From assembly GCF_020510565.1 (NCBI RefSeq), contig NZ_CP075189.1:2154501-2218500 (forward strand): a stretch of 64,000 nucleotides of DNA, in the 5' to 3' direction. The translations under genes and the position numbers were made by a program. The DNA is from Ferribacterium limneticum. GTDB taxonomy: Bacteria; Pseudomonadota; Gammaproteobacteria; Burkholderiales; Rhodocyclaceae. Under the pieces are notes generated by a model that was not told the origin of the DNA, did not search any database, and saw only the letters and a program-made list of their open reading frames with translations. This document shows, piece by piece, positions 26,906 through 36,604 of this stretch (position 1 is its first letter; each line of letters begins with the position of its first letter).

Positions 26906-27745
26906 CTAGCCAAAGTTGTAGTTGGTTTCAGGCAGTCCGTTGTTGGTAATGTCTTCAAGTTTGCCGACGGCCTGGGCGCGATTGCTGACGTTGATTTTCT
27001 TGAAAATCCGTTGCAGGTGGTTTTTTACCGTGAATGAGCTGATGTCGAGGATCATGCCGATTTCAATATTGGTCTTGCCGCTGCGTACCCATTCCAGAAT
27101 CTCGATTTCACGTGTGCTGAGGCCGGACTTGATCAGGGAATTGATCAGCGTGGGAGCGGTGACCTGCTCGGGCTCATAGATCGGCAGGCCATCTGTTTTC
27201 CGGACGGCAGCGTCAACATGGGGAAGGAGCAATTCGAAGAGTCTTCTTTCCTGCTCGCTAAAGCTGCCATCCCGCCTGAGCAGGATGTACAGATGATCCG
27301 CCTTGAAGCGGGTGTCCGGAATTGCATGGAATAAAATGTGTTTCATTTCATGTAATTCTGATTTAAGAAATATTGCATCAATATTACTGTCACTTATGCT
27401 CGATATAGTGGCCGATGTGACCCGGCCGGATCCGGCGATCCAATGCTGGTGAACTCCTTTTCTGAAGTCACGAATGGTGCTGTGCAGAGGCTTAGCACTA
27501 CGTATTCCGGGGATGGCCGAAACAATGTCACAGTGGTAGGTCTCACCACCGATCGCGCCGCTGAAGCAGATGAGAACGTCATGCTGTATGGCTTCCTGGA
27601 AGTCACCCTGTAGCCATAGAAAGAGCTGAAAGTGGCTCTGGATGGACAACGAGTTATGCATGATCCGGACTATCAGTTCAGGATCGAATTTTGGCTGGCT
27701 GGATGCCATAGTGACTGGTGTGTATCCATGGGTTGGAGTCCGCAT
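26906..27745 (-). CDS. epsA: LuxR-type transcriptional regulator EpsA
   Basis: XrtB/PEP-CTERM-associated regulator EpsA: N-terminal signal-sensing-like domain (about 30-195, with SHFQLFLWLQGDFQEAIQHDVL) and a C-terminal LuxR HTH (LSTREIEILEWVRSGKTNIE, VKNHLQRIFKKINVSNRAQA). Transcribed divergently from the glycosylphosphotransferase gene, the classical arrangement for control of EPS transcription. The start is uncertain; an internal ATG at 27709 gives 267 aa and fits homologue length. No good ribosome-binding site is visible for either. Confidence 0.88.
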   Translation of the reverse strand: MRTPTHGYTPVTMASSQPKFDPELIVRIMHNSLSIQSHFQLFLWLQGDFQEAIQHDVLICFSGAIGGETYHCDIVSAIPGIRSAKPLHSTIRDFRKGVHQHWIAGSGRVTSATISSISDSNIDAIFLKSELHEMKHILFHAIPDTRFKADHLYILLRRDGSFSEQERRLFELLLPHVDAAVRKTDGLPIYEPEQVTAPTLINSLIKSGLSTREIEILEWVRSGKTNIEIGMILDISSFTVKNHLQRIFKKINVSNRAQAVGKLEDITNNGLPETNYNFG

Positions 27746-27803
27746 TATGCGATGGTCGTTTTTTTTGTAATGTCGACTATTTCACGAATAATAAAAATGT
27801 TGC

Positions 27804-27835
27804 AGTGCGGCATGTACTTGCACTTGGGATACAAT
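27804..27835 (+). promoter_or_regulatory. Candidate operator and -10 element for the EPS initiation gene
   Basis: AGTGC (27804-27808) and GCACT (27820-27824) form an inverted repeat next to a TACAAT (27830-27835), in the gap shared with epsA. It suits a LuxR-type regulator binding at its divergent target; inference only. Confidence 0.33.
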
Positions 27836-27875
27836 TTGTCCTGGTTAAATATTCAAGAAGTTTACGCTTGATGCT

Positions 27876-29297
27876 ATGAACATACTTTCGTCCTCACGCT
27901 TCGGTGGTGTTGCCTCGAATCGCCCATTTCTGGGCATGGAACGGGTCGGCGGCGCATTGTTTCGGCTTTTTGAATCGCTGGTTGATCCCGTTTCTGTCCT
28001 TGCTACCCTGTTTGGATTGATGCTGTGGTTTCGCGATGACCAGTACGCCCATTATGCGGTGCTCGGGGTGCTTGTGTTTTCGCTGACCTTCCCGGGCAAG
28101 AGCCTGATTCAGGAGACGGTGCGAGGCAGCATCCGCGAAGTCCTTATCAGCTGGATGGGGGTCGCCGCACTGTTGATCTTTTTTGGCCTGGCAACCGGGC
28201 TTTATAAGCATTTTCCGGAAGAGGTTCTGTTTAATTGGCTATGGATGGCGCCTGCCGCCCAGTTGGCTGGCCATTTCCTGTTCCGGGTCACGATGCCCGC
28301 CGTGCTTGCCGCGAACGGTTTTCCGAAACGGGCCATTGTGGTTGGTTGCAACGAATTGGGTCGCCATCTGGCAACCGAGATTGATGGCCACCCGATGCAG
28401 GGCATCAAGCTAACCGGCTATTTCGATGATCGCGACATCGAGCGCCTGGACATGGGGCATGGCCGCCTGATTGGCCGGTTTTCAGACGTTGCCGACTACG
28501 TCAAGGCCAACAAGATCGATCTGATCTACCTCGCCTTGCCGATGGCAACGCAGCCACGGATTCTTTCGCTGCTCGAATCGCTCAACGACACGACGGCTTC
28601 GGTTTATTTTGTGCCGGACATCTTCGTCACCGACCTGATCCAGGCGCGCATGGATGCGGTTGGCCGCATGCCGGTGGTTGCCGTGTGCGACACCCCATTT
28701 TCCGGTTTGAACGGTATCGTCAAGCGTTTGAGTGACATTGTTCTTTCGCTGTTGATCCTGATCCTGATTTCGCCTGTTCTGCTCGTGGTGGCCAGCCTGG
28801 TCAAGCTGAGTTCCCCTGGTCCCATCATCTTCAAACAGCGGCGCTATGGGTTGGATGGCGAGGAGATCATGGTCTACAAATTCCGCTCGATGAGCGTGTG
28901 CGAAGATGGCCCTAACGTTGCCCAGGCGCGCAAGGGCGATGCCCGGGTGACGCGCATCGGCGGCATTCTTCGCCGTACTTCGCTCGATGAATTGCCGCAG
29001 TTCGTGAACGTTCTGCAGGGGCGCATGAGCATCGTCGGCCCGCGGCCGCATGCTGTTGCTCACAACGAGATGTATCGCAAGCTGATCAAGGGCTACATGG
29101 TGCGCCACAAGGTCAAGCCGGGCATCACCGGCTGGGCACAGGTCAATGGCTATCGCGGCGAAACGGAAACGCTGGACAAGATGCAGGCGCGTATCGACTA
29201 CGACCTCGAGTACCTGCGCAACTGGTCGCTGAATCTTGATCTTTACATCATTCTTCGTACCGTCCTGCTCGTATTCAAGGACGCGAGCGCCTACTGA
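27876..29297 (+). CDS. Undecaprenyl-phosphate hexose phosphotransferase (EPS initiation)
   Basis: 473 aa polyisoprenyl-phosphate hexose-1-P transferase of the WcaJ type. N-terminal membrane helices and a CoA-binding-like domain (about 140-265), then the catalytic domain: KRLSDIVLSLLILILIS helix, YKFRSMSV, RRTSLDELPQFVNVLQG and SIVGPRPHAVAHN. Transfers the first sugar phosphate to undecaprenyl phosphate. Divergent from epsA. Confidence 0.93.
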   Translation: MNILSSSRFGGVASNRPFLGMERVGGALFRLFESLVDPVSVLATLFGLMLWFRDDQYAHYAVLGVLVFSLTFPGKSLIQETVRGSIREVLISWMGVAALLIFFGLATGLYKHFPEEVLFNWLWMAPAAQLAGHFLFRVTMPAVLAANGFPKRAIVVGCNELGRHLATEIDGHPMQGIKLTGYFDDRDIERLDMGHGRLIGRFSDVADYVKANKIDLIYLALPMATQPRILSLLESLNDTTASVYFVPDIFVTDLIQARMDAVGRMPVVAVCDTPFSGLNGIVKRLSDIVLSLLILILISPVLLVVASLVKLSSPGPIIFKQRRYGLDGEEIMVYKFRSMSVCEDGPNVAQARKGDARVTRIGGILRRTSLDELPQFVNVLQGRMSIVGPRPHAVAHNEMYRKLIKGYMVRHKVKPGITGWAQVNGYRGETETLDKMQARIDYDLEYLRNWSLNLDLYIILRTVLLVFKDASAY

Positions 29298-29307
29298 GGC
29301 CCGGCCG

Positions 29308-30021
29308 ATGACATTTTCGGCTTCCGGGCGAAGGTGTATGCCGGGTTTGGTGATGCTGGGCCTGCTTGTCCCGGCAATTGGCCTTGCTGCAGAGACGGTT
29401 GCGCGTCGCGATAACGCGCGCGTACAGCTTCGGCTGGACAAGCGCCCGGTGGCACCAAGCCCGTTTCGCCTGGAGATTCAGCGTTCGGATTATCGACTGA
29501 ATACGGGGGCGCTGACCGAAACGCTGGCACCTCAGAAAAAAGGCTCGGCGCTCTCGGCAATGATCGAGCGCCATGCCAATGCCAAGGGACTCGATCCGGC
29601 GCTGGTTCATGCCGTCATTCGGGCCGAATCGGCCTATCGGCCCGATGCGCTGTCGCCGAAGGGGGCGATCGGCCTGATGCAGGTCATGCCGGCGACCGGC
29701 CGGCGCTTCGGGGTCAGCGATCTCGATGTGCCGGAACGCAATCTGCTGGCTGGCACGACCTATCTTCGGCATCTGCTCGATCGTTTCGACAACGTGCCGT
29801 TGGCGCTGGCTGCCTACAACGCGGGTGAAGGGGCGGTGAGCCGCTTTGGCAACAAGATTCCGCCGTATCCGGAGACGCAGGGCTATGTTCAGGGGATTCT
29901 TCGCTCTTACCGGAAGGAACTGAGTTTGGATATCCCCATGCCGACCCTTTATACGGATGGTGTGCGCCTTGCAACTGACGATCTGGCGCCGTATCGCCTT
30001 GTCAATACCGGCCGGTATTGA
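29308..30021 (+). CDS. Lytic transglycosylase (SLT domain)
   Basis: 237 aa exported peptidoglycan lytic transglycosylase: signal sequence (MPGLVMLGLLVPAIGLAA, about residues 11-28), then an SLT domain with catalytic Glu107 in IRAESAYRPDALSPKGAIGL, MQVMPAT and AAYNAGEGAV. It starts 10 bp after the phosphotransferase gene, and may open the wall for polymer export. The stop codon overlaps an 18-nt perfect palindrome (30003-30020). Confidence 0.9.
   Translation: MTFSASGRRCMPGLVMLGLLVPAIGLAAETVARRDNARVQLRLDKRPVAPSPFRLEIQRSDYRLNTGALTETLAPQKKGSALSAMIERHANAKGLDPALVHAVIRAESAYRPDALSPKGAIGLMQVMPATGRRFGVSDLDVPERNLLAGTTYLRHLLDRFDNVPLALAAYNAGEGAVSRFGNKIPPYPETQGYVQGILRSYRKELSLDIPMPTLYTDGVRLATDDLAPYRLVNTGRY
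30003..30020. repeat. 18-nt perfect palindrome at the lytic transglycosylase stop codon
   Basis: CAATACCGG followed directly by CCGGTATTG. It is not followed by a T run. Function unclear. Confidence 0.5.
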
Positions 30022-30094
30022 GGCTTTGTTCGGCGTCTGACGGCGGTTTGGGACGGTATTTTTGTCCGGTCGGCGGAATGGTGGTGAGGTCTTT

Positions 30095-30100
30095 TATAAT
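30095..30100 (+). promoter_or_regulatory. Possible -10 element before the DnaJ-like gene
   Basis: TATAAT, about 95 bp before the start codon; no convincing -35 at normal spacing. Confidence 0.3.
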
Positions 30101-30195
30101 TGCGCCCTTCCGTATCCCATGAATGGCAATCAGACACCGGATTTTGACCTCTTGCGCAGCGGCGGTACGGCGTTGCTGAGGGGCTTGCCTGGTCA

Positions 30196-31203
30196 ATGCA
30201 GTCAATGAATTCCGATCCCCATGAAATTCTCGGTGTTTCGCCCGGGGCTGCGCCGGCTGAGTTGAAACGCGCCTATCGGCGGCTGGCCATGCGCTGGCAT
30301 CCGGATCGGAGCGATCATCCGCAGGCGACTGAGCGTTTCAAGCAGATCAGTGCGGCGTACGAGCAATTGCTTGCCGTTGATGCCGAGGATGTTGAAGAGG
30401 CTGAAGCGCCCCAGGCCGAGCCTGATGAGAGCGCGGCGAGGGCGGCGGATATTCGGCTCAACCTTGAGGTCAGCCTGGAAGAGGCTGCCGCCGGCTGCCG
30501 CAAGACCATCCATTACACGCGTGGCAATGCCTGCCCGACCTGCGAGGGTACAGGCGAACACGGCATGGCCAGAACGCGCTTTTGCGGCGCCTGCCATGGC
30601 AGTGGCCGGGTGCATGACGCCAAGCGCAATCTCGTGCGTTGCGAGGAGTGTGGCGGGCGTGGGTTGTTTACCGAGCGTATTTGCAAGGATTGTGGCGGCA
30701 GCGGCCGCGAACTGGCCGACGTCAGCCTGGAAATTCGTGTGCCGCACGGCATGTTGCCGGGTGATGAATTGCGCCTGGCCGGGCAGGGTGAACCGGGTGA
30801 TGAGGAATTGCAGGCAGGCGATCTTTACCTGACGATCGTCATCCGCTCGCATCCGCTTTTCCAGTTGCGCGGCCGCGACCTGCACTTCCGGATGCCGGTC
30901 AGCGCACTGGCCATGATGGCCGGTGGCGATGTCGATTTACCGTCATTGGCTGGTGTGATCTGCCATTCGCTGGATGCCGGCGCCGCTGAGAGCAGGCAGC
31001 TACGGTTGGCCGGCAAGGGCTATCCGGGGCGTGGCAAGAATCACGCGGGCGATCTGGTGGTCGACCTGGAACCGGTCTTTCCGAGCAAGCTCAATGCTCG
31101 GCAACGCAAGCTGCTGTTGCAGGCCAATGCGGCGTTGCTCGACGACATGGCAGATGCCTTGCCGGAGATTGCCGATTGGAAAACCGCTTACGGGATTGAG
31201 TAG
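30196..31203 (+). CDS. DnaJ-like co-chaperone with zinc-finger domain, lacking the G/F linker
   Basis: 335 aa. J domain (about 5-65) with HPD at 35-37; four CxxCxGxG-type repeats from Cys113 to about 172 (CPTCEGTG, CGACHGSG, CEECGGRG, CKDCGGSG); substrate-binding C-terminal domain with the GDLYLTIVIRSHPLFQLRGRD segment. The glycine/phenylalanine linker of classical DnaJ is replaced by an acidic Glu/Ala stretch (about 66-88). No dnaK or grpE is adjacent, so this is probably a secondary DnaJ. Alternative ATG at 30208. Confidence 0.9.
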   Translation: MQSMNSDPHEILGVSPGAAPAELKRAYRRLAMRWHPDRSDHPQATERFKQISAAYEQLLAVDAEDVEEAEAPQAEPDESAARAADIRLNLEVSLEEAAAGCRKTIHYTRGNACPTCEGTGEHGMARTRFCGACHGSGRVHDAKRNLVRCEECGGRGLFTERICKDCGGSGRELADVSLEIRVPHGMLPGDELRLAGQGEPGDEELQAGDLYLTIVIRSHPLFQLRGRDLHFRMPVSALAMMAGGDVDLPSLAGVICHSLDAGAAESRQLRLAGKGYPGRGKNHAGDLVVDLEPVFPSKLNARQRKLLLQANAALLDDMADALPEIADWKTAYGIE

Positions 31204-31212
31204 GCAGCTCGC

Positions 31213-31755
31213 TCAGGGTTGCGGATGCGGATTGAAATTAAAGCGTTTTTTCGTGTCGACCGTAGCAATCGACTGTAGCGGCAGGTTCTGCCAGCGGATA
31301 TCGCCGGTGGCCGTTTCCATCAGGCTTGAAAGGGCCTCATCGCTCGCCGGCTGGCCCTTGTCGTCGCAGCATTCAGCGAGAAATTGCGCCAGATCGCGAT
31401 CATTGAGCAGGCCGATGCCCAGACTCGTTTCGAGCAGGATGCTGCCTTCTTCGTCGAGGTAAATCGCTTTGATGTCGCCGGCCGGTTCGCCGGTGTGGCT
31501 GACGAAGGCCTCGCCATCGCGGCGGAACACCCACGGAGTGTAGGCGAGTTCAACGAACACCCGTTGCGGGCCGTTCTGCAAGAACCAGCAGCCTGACTCG
31601 TCACAACCGTACTGCCGGTTGATGAACTCGATCAGGCCGCGGTGTGTCACGCGCTCTCCCTGCAATCGCCAGTCGCCCCGCCGGTCGAGCGACAACCAGT
31701 CGTAACAGGCGGGGATGTTGGGCCACTTGGCGATGGCAGAGAGATCGACGGCCAT
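31213..31755 (-). CDS. Conserved hypothetical protein (DUF2944/2946-like)
   Basis: 180 aa soluble protein, no signal or membrane helix. Contains PACYDWLSLDRRGDWRLQG, GCWFLQNGPQRVFVELAYTPW and AIYLDEEGSILLETSLGIG, which I associate with a small proteobacterial domain of unknown function; the exact DUF number is uncertain. Its stop abuts gcvP, so it is probably the last gene of the glycine-cleavage transcript. The last ~20 residues (SIATVDTKKRF...) come from a dispersed-repeat copy. Confidence 0.75.
   Translation of the reverse strand: MAVDLSAIAKWPNIPACYDWLSLDRRGDWRLQGERVTHRGLIEFINRQYGCDESGCWFLQNGPQRVFVELAYTPWVFRRDGEAFVSHTGEPAGDIKAIYLDEEGSILLETSLGIGLLNDRDLAQFLAECCDDKGQPASDEALSSLMETATGDIRWQNLPLQSIATVDTKKRFNFNPHPQP
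31230..31275 (+). repeat. Dispersed repeat, copy 5 (3' end of hypothetical gene)
   Basis: GTGTCGACCGTAGCAATCGA on the plus strand, antisense to the gene. GATTG (31230-31234) and CAATC (31266-31270) can pair. It encodes the C-terminal tail of the protein. Confidence 0.7.
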
Positions 31756-34661
31756 CAGTCTTCGTAGGCAGACATCGGCGGGCAGGCGCAGTTCAGGTTG
31801 CGGTCGCCGTACACATCGTCGATGCGATTGACGCTCGGCCAGAACTTGTTGGCCGCCACCCAGGGCAGCGGGAAAACGGCCTGTTCGCGGCTGTACGGGT
31901 GCTTCCAGTCGCCGTCGATCACGTCCGCCTGCGAATGCGGGGCATTCTTGAGCGGATTGTTGTCAGCGGTCCACACACCATTCTCGATCTGGCGGATTTC
32001 CTCACGAATGCTGACCAGGGCTGCAATGAAGCGGTCCAGTTCGGCCTTCGATTCGGATTCGGTCGGCTCGACCATGATCGTGCCGGCCACCGGGAAGGAT
32101 ACCGTCGGTGCGTGGAAGCCATAGTCCATCAGGCGCTTGGCGATGTCGGTTTCGCTGATCCCGGTCGCTGCCTTGAGCGGGCGGATGTCGAAGATGCACT
32201 CGTGGGCGACGCGGCCGTTCTTGCCAACGTAGAGCACGGGATAGTGCGCCTTCAACTGCTGGGCGACGTAGTTGGCGTTGAGGATGGCGACTTGCGTGGC
32301 CTTCTTGACGCCTTCACCGCCGAGCATGGCGAGGTACATCCACGAAATGGTCAGGATCGAAGCCGAGCCGAACGGGGCGGCGGAGACCGCACCCTGACCG
32401 GCATTGACACGATCTGCCGGGCCAGTCGCCGCCACGGCGTGGTCGGCCATGAACGGTGCCAGATGGGCCTTGAGGCCGATCGGACCCATGCCCGGTCCGC
32501 CGCCGCCGTGCGGGATGGCGAAGGTCTTGTGCAGATTCATGTGGCTGACGTCGGCGCCGATGAAGCCGGGCGAAGTCAGGCCGACCTGGGCATTGAGGTT
32601 GGCGCCGTCCATGTAAACCTGGCCGCCGTTGGCATGGACGATGGCGCAGATGTCGCGCACCGCCTCCTCGAACACGCCATGTGTCGACGGGTAGGTGATC
32701 ATCAGGCAGGCCAGGTCGTCCTTGTGCTCTTCGGCCTTGGCCTTGAGGTCGGCGACATCGACGTTGCCGTTGTCGTCGCAATCGACGACGACGACCTTCA
32801 TGTTGGCCATCTGTGCCGTGGCCGGGTTGGTGCCGTGGGCTGATCTGGGGATCAGGCAGACGTTGCGGTGCGCTTCGCCGCGGCTGGCGTGGTAGCGGGC
32901 GATTGCCACCATGCCGGCATATTCGCCCTGGGCGCCGGAGTTCGGCTGCATGCAGATGGCGTCGAAGCCAGTGACGGTCTTCAGCCATTCGGTCAGGCTG
33001 GCGATCATTTCCAGATAACCAGCGGCCTGATCGCGCGGGGCGAAGGGGTGCAGGCCGCCGAATTCCGGCCAGGTGACCGGGATCATCTCGCTGGTCGCGT
33101 TGAGCTTCATGGTGCAGGAGCCGAGCGAGATCATCGAGTGGTCGAGGGCCAGATCCTTGTTCTGCAGCGACTTCAGGTAGCGCAGCATCTCGTGTTCGGT
33201 GTGATGCGTGTTGAACACCGGGTGCTGGAGAACGGCGTCACTGCGGATCAGTGCGTCGGGCAGGGCAGAGTCGGCGGCGGCGACCTGGGCGTCGATGGTG
33301 TCCATGTCGAGCGTGACCTGGGTGATCAGCTTGAACAGCGTGGCGACATCGTGGCGTGTCGTCGTTTCGTCGAGCGAAATACCGAGCACACCGGCCGAGA
33401 CACGGCGCAGGTTGTAACCGGCAGCGAGGGCGTCGAGGTAGACGGTTTCAGCGCGGGCGCCGAGGTCGAGGTGTACGGTGTCGTAGAACTGCTTGGTCAG
33501 CAGCTTGACGCCAGCGCGCTTGAGGCCCTCGGCAAGGATCGCGGTCAAACGATGGATGCGACCGGCGATGGTACGCAGGCCTTCGGCGCCGTGATAGACG
33601 GCGTACATGCCGGCCATGTTGGCCAACAGGACTTGCGAAGTGCAGATGTTGGAGTTGGCCTTCTCGCGGCGGATATGCTGCTCGCGCGTTTGCAGCGCCA
33701 TGCGGTAAGCGGTCTTGCCGCGCGCATCCTTGGACAGGCCGATGATGCGGCCCGGCATCGAGCGGACGAAGGCTTCGCGGGTGGCGAAGAAGGCAGCGTG
33801 CGGGCCGCCGAAGCCCATCGGAATACCGAAACGCTGGCTGGAGCCGAGGGCGATGTCGGCGCCCATGGCGCCCGGCGACTTGAGCAGGACCAGCGCCATC
33901 AGGTCGGAAGCGACGGCAACGGTCGTGCCCTTGGCTTTCAGCGCGGCGATGGTGGCGGTCAGGTCGCGGACTTCGCCGTTGTCGCCCGGGTACTGGAGCA
34001 GGGCGCCGAAGAAATCTTCACTTTCGATTTTTGGGCCATTTTCCGGGTTGACCGTAGCAATGACCAATTCGAAGCCGAAATAGCCGGCGCGGGTCTTGAC
34101 GACGTCGATGGTCTGCGGAAAACAGTTGGCATCGACCAGGAACCGGTTGGATTTCGACTTGGAAACACGACGCGCCATGGTCATCGCTTCGGCGGCGGCG
34201 GTGGCTTCGTCGAGCAGCGAGGCGTTGGCGATTTCCAGGCCGGTCAGGTCGACGACCATCTGCTGGAAATTCATCAGCGCTTCGAGCCGGCCCTGGGCGA
34301 TTTCAGCCTGATAGGGCGTGTAAGCGGTGTACCAGCCCGGGTTTTCGAGCACGTTGCGGACGATGACCTTGGGTGTCATCGTGTCGTAATAGCCCATGCC
34401 GATGCAGGACTTGTTGACGACATTCTTGCTGGCGATGGCCTTGAGGTCGGCCAGCGCTTCGTGTTCGCGGCGCGGCGCGGGCAGCGGCAGGTCGGCCGGC
34501 AGGCGGATGGCGGCGGGGACGGTCTGGTCGATCAGCTGTTCGAGGCTGTCGGCCCCGATGGCGGCCAGCATGGCAGCCATTTCAGTCGAGCACGGGCCGA
34601 TGTGGCGGCCGATGAACTCGTCGTGCTGCTCGAGGGCGGAAAGGGGAAGATTCAACGGCAT
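31755..34661 (-). CDS. gcvP: Glycine dehydrogenase (decarboxylating), P protein
   Basis: 968 aa, usual size. PLP-binding lysine at about residue 712 in [17 protein letters not shown]-terminal GRHIGP. Decarboxylates glycine and loads aminomethyl onto lipoyl-GcvH. The frame extends upstream to 34757 only through the palindromic repeats, so the ATG at 34661 is preferred. Residues about 197-214 ([11 protein letters not shown]) are encoded by a dispersed-repeat copy in a surface-loop region that varies between homologues. Confidence 0.96.
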   Translation of the reverse strand: MPLNLPLSALEQHDEFIGRHIGPCSTEMAAMLAAIGADSLEQLIDQTVPAAIRLPADLPLPAPRREHEALADLKAIASKNVVNKSCIGMGYYDTMTPKVIVRNVLENPGWYTAYTPYQAEIAQGRLEALMNFQQMVVDLTGLEIANASLLDEATAAAEAMTMARRVSKSKSNRFLVDANCFPQTIDVVKTRAGYFGFELVIATVNPENGPKIESEDFFGALLQYPGDNGEVRDLTATIAALKAKGTTVAVASDLMALVLLKSPGAMGADIALGSSQRFGIPMGFGGPHAAFFATREAFVRSMPGRIIGLSKDARGKTAYRMALQTREQHIRREKANSNICTSQVLLANMAGMYAVYHGAEGLRTIAGRIHRLTAILAEGLKRAGVKLLTKQFYDTVHLDLGARAETVYLDALAAGYNLRRVSAGVLGISLDETTTRHDVATLFKLITQVTLDMDTIDAQVAAADSALPDALIRSDAVLQHPVFNTHHTEHEMLRYLKSLQNKDLALDHSMISLGSCTMKLNATSEMIPVTWPEFGGLHPFAPRDQAAGYLEMIASLTEWLKTVTGFDAICMQPNSGAQGEYAGMVAIARYHASRGEAHRNVCLIPRSAHGTNPATAQMANMKVVVVDCDDNGNVDVADLKAKAEEHKDDLACLMITYPSTHGVFEEAVRDICAIVHANGGQVYMDGANLNAQVGLTSPGFIGADVSHMNLHKTFAIPHGGGGPGMGPIGLKAHLAPFMADHAVAATGPADRVNAGQGAVSAAPFGSASILTISWMYLAMLGGEGVKKATQVAILNANYVAQQLKAHYPVLYVGKNGRVAHECIFDIRPLKAATGISETDIAKRLMDYGFHAPTVSFPVAGTIMVEPTESESKAELDRFIAALVSIREEIRQIENGVWTADNNPLKNAPHSQADVIDGDWKHPYSREQAVFPLPWVAANKFWPSVNRIDDVYGDRNLNCACPPMSAYED
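34021..34071 (+). repeat. Dispersed repeat, copy 6 (inside gcvP)
   Basis: Core CCGGGTTGACCGTAGCAATG on the plus strand, antisense to gcvP. Flanks TTCGA and TCGAA, TTGG and CCAA, and CATT and AATG can form a nested stem. Reading frame is kept. Confidence 0.85.
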
Positions 34662-34690
34662 GGGAATCCTTGCATGGAAATACTTGAATA

Positions 34691-34759
34691 CGTCATCCCC
34701 GCGCAGGCGGGGATCCCGTGTTTTACTTTTTCTCGGTTCCCGCCAATGCGGGAACAACC
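34691..34759. repeat. Two palindromic units between gcvH and gcvP
   Basis: First unit: ATCCCCGC and GCGGGGAT flanking a GCAG-like centre (34694-34713). Second: GTTCCCGC CAAT GCGGGAAC (34736-34755). Both belong to the GTCATTCCCGCG/GCGGGAATC type of small palindrome common in proteobacterial intergenic space. As RNA they could act as a processing or stability element between the genes. Confidence 0.7.
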
Positions 34760-34767
34760 TGCAGTTT

Positions 34768-35154
34768 TCAGGCGGCGTCGGCGACGGCCTGGTAAGCGGC
34801 AGCGTCGAGCATCTTGTCGAGGTCGGCGGCGTTGTCTGGGGTCATCTTGAACAGCCAGGCAGCGTAGGCATCCTGATTGACTGATTCCGGGGCATCGACA
34901 GCGGCCTGGTTCACTTCGGTCACGGTGCCGGCGATCGGCGCGTACACGTCAGCCGCAGCCTTGACCGATTCAACGACGGCGATTTCCTTTTCGGCATCGA
35001 AATGGGCACCGACTTCCGGCAGTTCGACGAAAACGAGGTCGCCAAGGGCTTCCTGGGCGTGGTCGGTAATGCCGACGGTGACGGAGCCGTCAGCGTTGAG
35101 CAGCATCCATTCGTGGGAGGCGGTGTACTTGAGGTTGGCGAGGACGTTGGACAT
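34768..35154 (-). CDS. gcvH: Glycine cleavage system H protein
   Basis: 128 aa lipoyl carrier; the modified lysine is Lys65 in [15 protein letters not shown]. Shuttles the aminomethyl and reduced lipoyl groups among P, T and L proteins. Located between gcvT (23-bp gap) and gcvP. Confidence 0.97.
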   Translation of the reverse strand: MSNVLANLKYTASHEWMLLNADGSVTVGITDHAQEALGDLVFVELPEVGAHFDAEKEIAVVESVKAAADVYAPIAGTVTEVNQAAVDAPESVNQDAYAAWLFKMTPDNAADLDKMLDAAAYQAVADAA

Positions 35155-35177
35155 GGTTTTCTCCTGAATGGGTTGAA

Positions 35178-36269
35178 TTAGATGACTGCTTTGCCGTTGC
35201 GGGCGAATACGGGTTTGGTGACCTTGGCCTTGAGCGCCTTGCCACGGATATCGACTTCGACTTCATCACCGATCTGCACGCCGAGCGGCAGGCGGGCGAG
35301 GGCGATGGACTGCTGGAGCGTCGGCGAGAACGAACCGGAGGTGATTTCACCGTCGCCGTGGGCCGTCATGACCTTCTGATGGCCGCGCAGGACGCCCTTG
35401 TCGAGCAGGATGAGGCCGAGGAACTGCTTCTGCTGGCCGTTGGCGAGCAATGCAGGCTTGCCGACGAAATCGCGGTCGGTGTTGAGCGAAACCGTCCACG
35501 CCAGACCGGCGTCGAGCGGCGAAACCGTCTCGTCCATGTCCTGACCGTAGAGATTCATGCCGGCTTCGAGGCGCAGCGTGTCGCGGGCACCGAGGCCGCA
35601 AGGGGCGACACCGGCGGCGTTGAGCTTGTTCCACAGCGCTTCGGCTTCGCCGGCAGGCAGCATGATTTCGTAACCGTCTTCACCGGTGTAGCCAGTGCTG
35701 GCGATGAAATACTGATCGACTTCAGCGGCGAAAAACGCCTTCAGACCTTCGGTTGCCGCCTTGGCTTGCGGCAGCACTTCCCAGACCTTGGCGCGGGCAT
35801 TCGGGCCCTGTACGGCGATGATGCCGAGATTGTTGGCGCCATCGCGGCGTTGGGTGATGGTGACGTCGAGCTTCCATTCGGCGACCTTGGTCTGCATCCA
35901 GGCCAGATCCTTCTCGGCCGTGCCGGCATTGACGACGATGCGGAAGCGCGTGTCGGTCAGGAAATAGATGATCAGGTCGTCGATGACGCCGCCGGCATCA
36001 TTGAGCATGGCGGCGTAGAGCGCCTTGCCGGAAACCTTGAGTTTGGCCACATCGTTGGCGACGAGGCGGGAGAGGAAGGGGCGGCAATCGGCGCCGACGA
36101 CATCGACCGGGCACATGTGCGAAACGTCGAACATGCCGCAGTTGTTGCGAACCGCATTGTGCTCCTCGATCTGCGAGCCGTAGTTCACCGGCATGTCCCA
36201 ACCACCGAAATCGACCATCCGGGCATTCATTGCGCGGTGAGCGGCATTCAAAACCGTTTTCTTCAGCAT
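35178..36269 (-). CDS. gcvT: Aminomethyltransferase, T protein
   Basis: 363 aa. [22 protein letters not shown], and the C-terminal barrel [23 protein letters not shown] are all conserved. Transfers the methylene group to tetrahydrofolate. First gene after the glycine riboswitch. Confidence 0.97.
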   Translation of the reverse strand: MLKKTVLNAAHRAMNARMVDFGGWDMPVNYGSQIEEHNAVRNNCGMFDVSHMCPVDVVGADCRPFLSRLVANDVAKLKVSGKALYAAMLNDAGGVIDDLIIYFLTDTRFRIVVNAGTAEKDLAWMQTKVAEWKLDVTITQRRDGANNLGIIAVQGPNARAKVWEVLPQAKAATEGLKAFFAAEVDQYFIASTGYTGEDGYEIMLPAGEAEALWNKLNAAGVAPCGLGARDTLRLEAGMNLYGQDMDETVSPLDAGLAWTVSLNTDRDFVGKPALLANGQQKQFLGLILLDKGVLRGHQKVMTAHGDGEITSGSFSPTLQQSIALARLPLGVQIGDEVEVDIRGKALKAKVTKPVFARNGKAVI

Positions 36270-36313
36270 ATCAATCCTTTACGAGCGTTTGTTAACGTCG
36301 GTTCTAGAAACGG

Positions 36314-36352
36314 AAAAAGGGTGAAACGAAAGAATGGCCTTTCGTTTCACCC
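36314..36352 (-). terminator. Terminator hairpin of the glycine riboswitch
   Basis: 14-bp perfect stem: GGGTGAAACGAAAG and CTTTCGTTTCACCC (36319-36332 with 36339-36352), 6-nt loop, followed on the minus strand by five Us. It begins immediately after aptamer 2, so glycine binding could decide between this hairpin and read-through into gcvT. Confidence 0.85.
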
Positions 36353-36424
36353 CTCTGTCCTCGATACCTGAGAGATTTGCCCCATCGGTGGACGTAGACC
36401 GTAGTCTCCATCGCTCTCCAGAGT
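36353..36424 (-). ncRNA. Glycine riboswitch, aptamer 2
   Basis: Minus strand reads CTCTGGAGAGCG, then CCACCGATGGGGCAAATCTC, then CAGGTATCGAGGACAGAG, the canonical glycine aptamer sequence. P1 closes by CTCTG/CAGAG. Adjacent to the terminator in the gcvT leader. Confidence 0.92.
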
Positions 36425-36604
36425 TTTTTGGCTAGTGGTCTGCTTCGCAATTGGCGGAACTGAATGAAAGTGCCGGATTTGCGTTCCTGGCTAGGCGCGA
36501 ACCGCAGCGATAGCCGCAGCTATCGCGAGGATGAGCAACAACGCCAGGGGCGCAAAGACCAGCTTTCATGTTTTGCCAATTGCGAAGCAGACTACCAATG
36601 CCTT
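36425..36604 (-). repeat. Long self-complementary insert between the two glycine aptamers
   Basis: About 180 nt separate the aptamers. Outer arms GTCTGCTTCGCAATTGGC (36438-36455) and its exact reverse complement (36575-36592); inner stem GCGATAGC CGCA GCTATCGC (36507-36526). The two are concentric (centres at about 36515 and 36516.5), so the whole stretch can fold as one long hairpin. Natural tandem glycine riboswitches have a much shorter linker. Confidence 0.85.

Noticed and set aside
31644..34850. Very long open frames on the plus strand (399 and 660 residues) over gcvP
   Set aside because: They are antisense to the clearly conserved gcvP, and are shadows caused by its high GC content.
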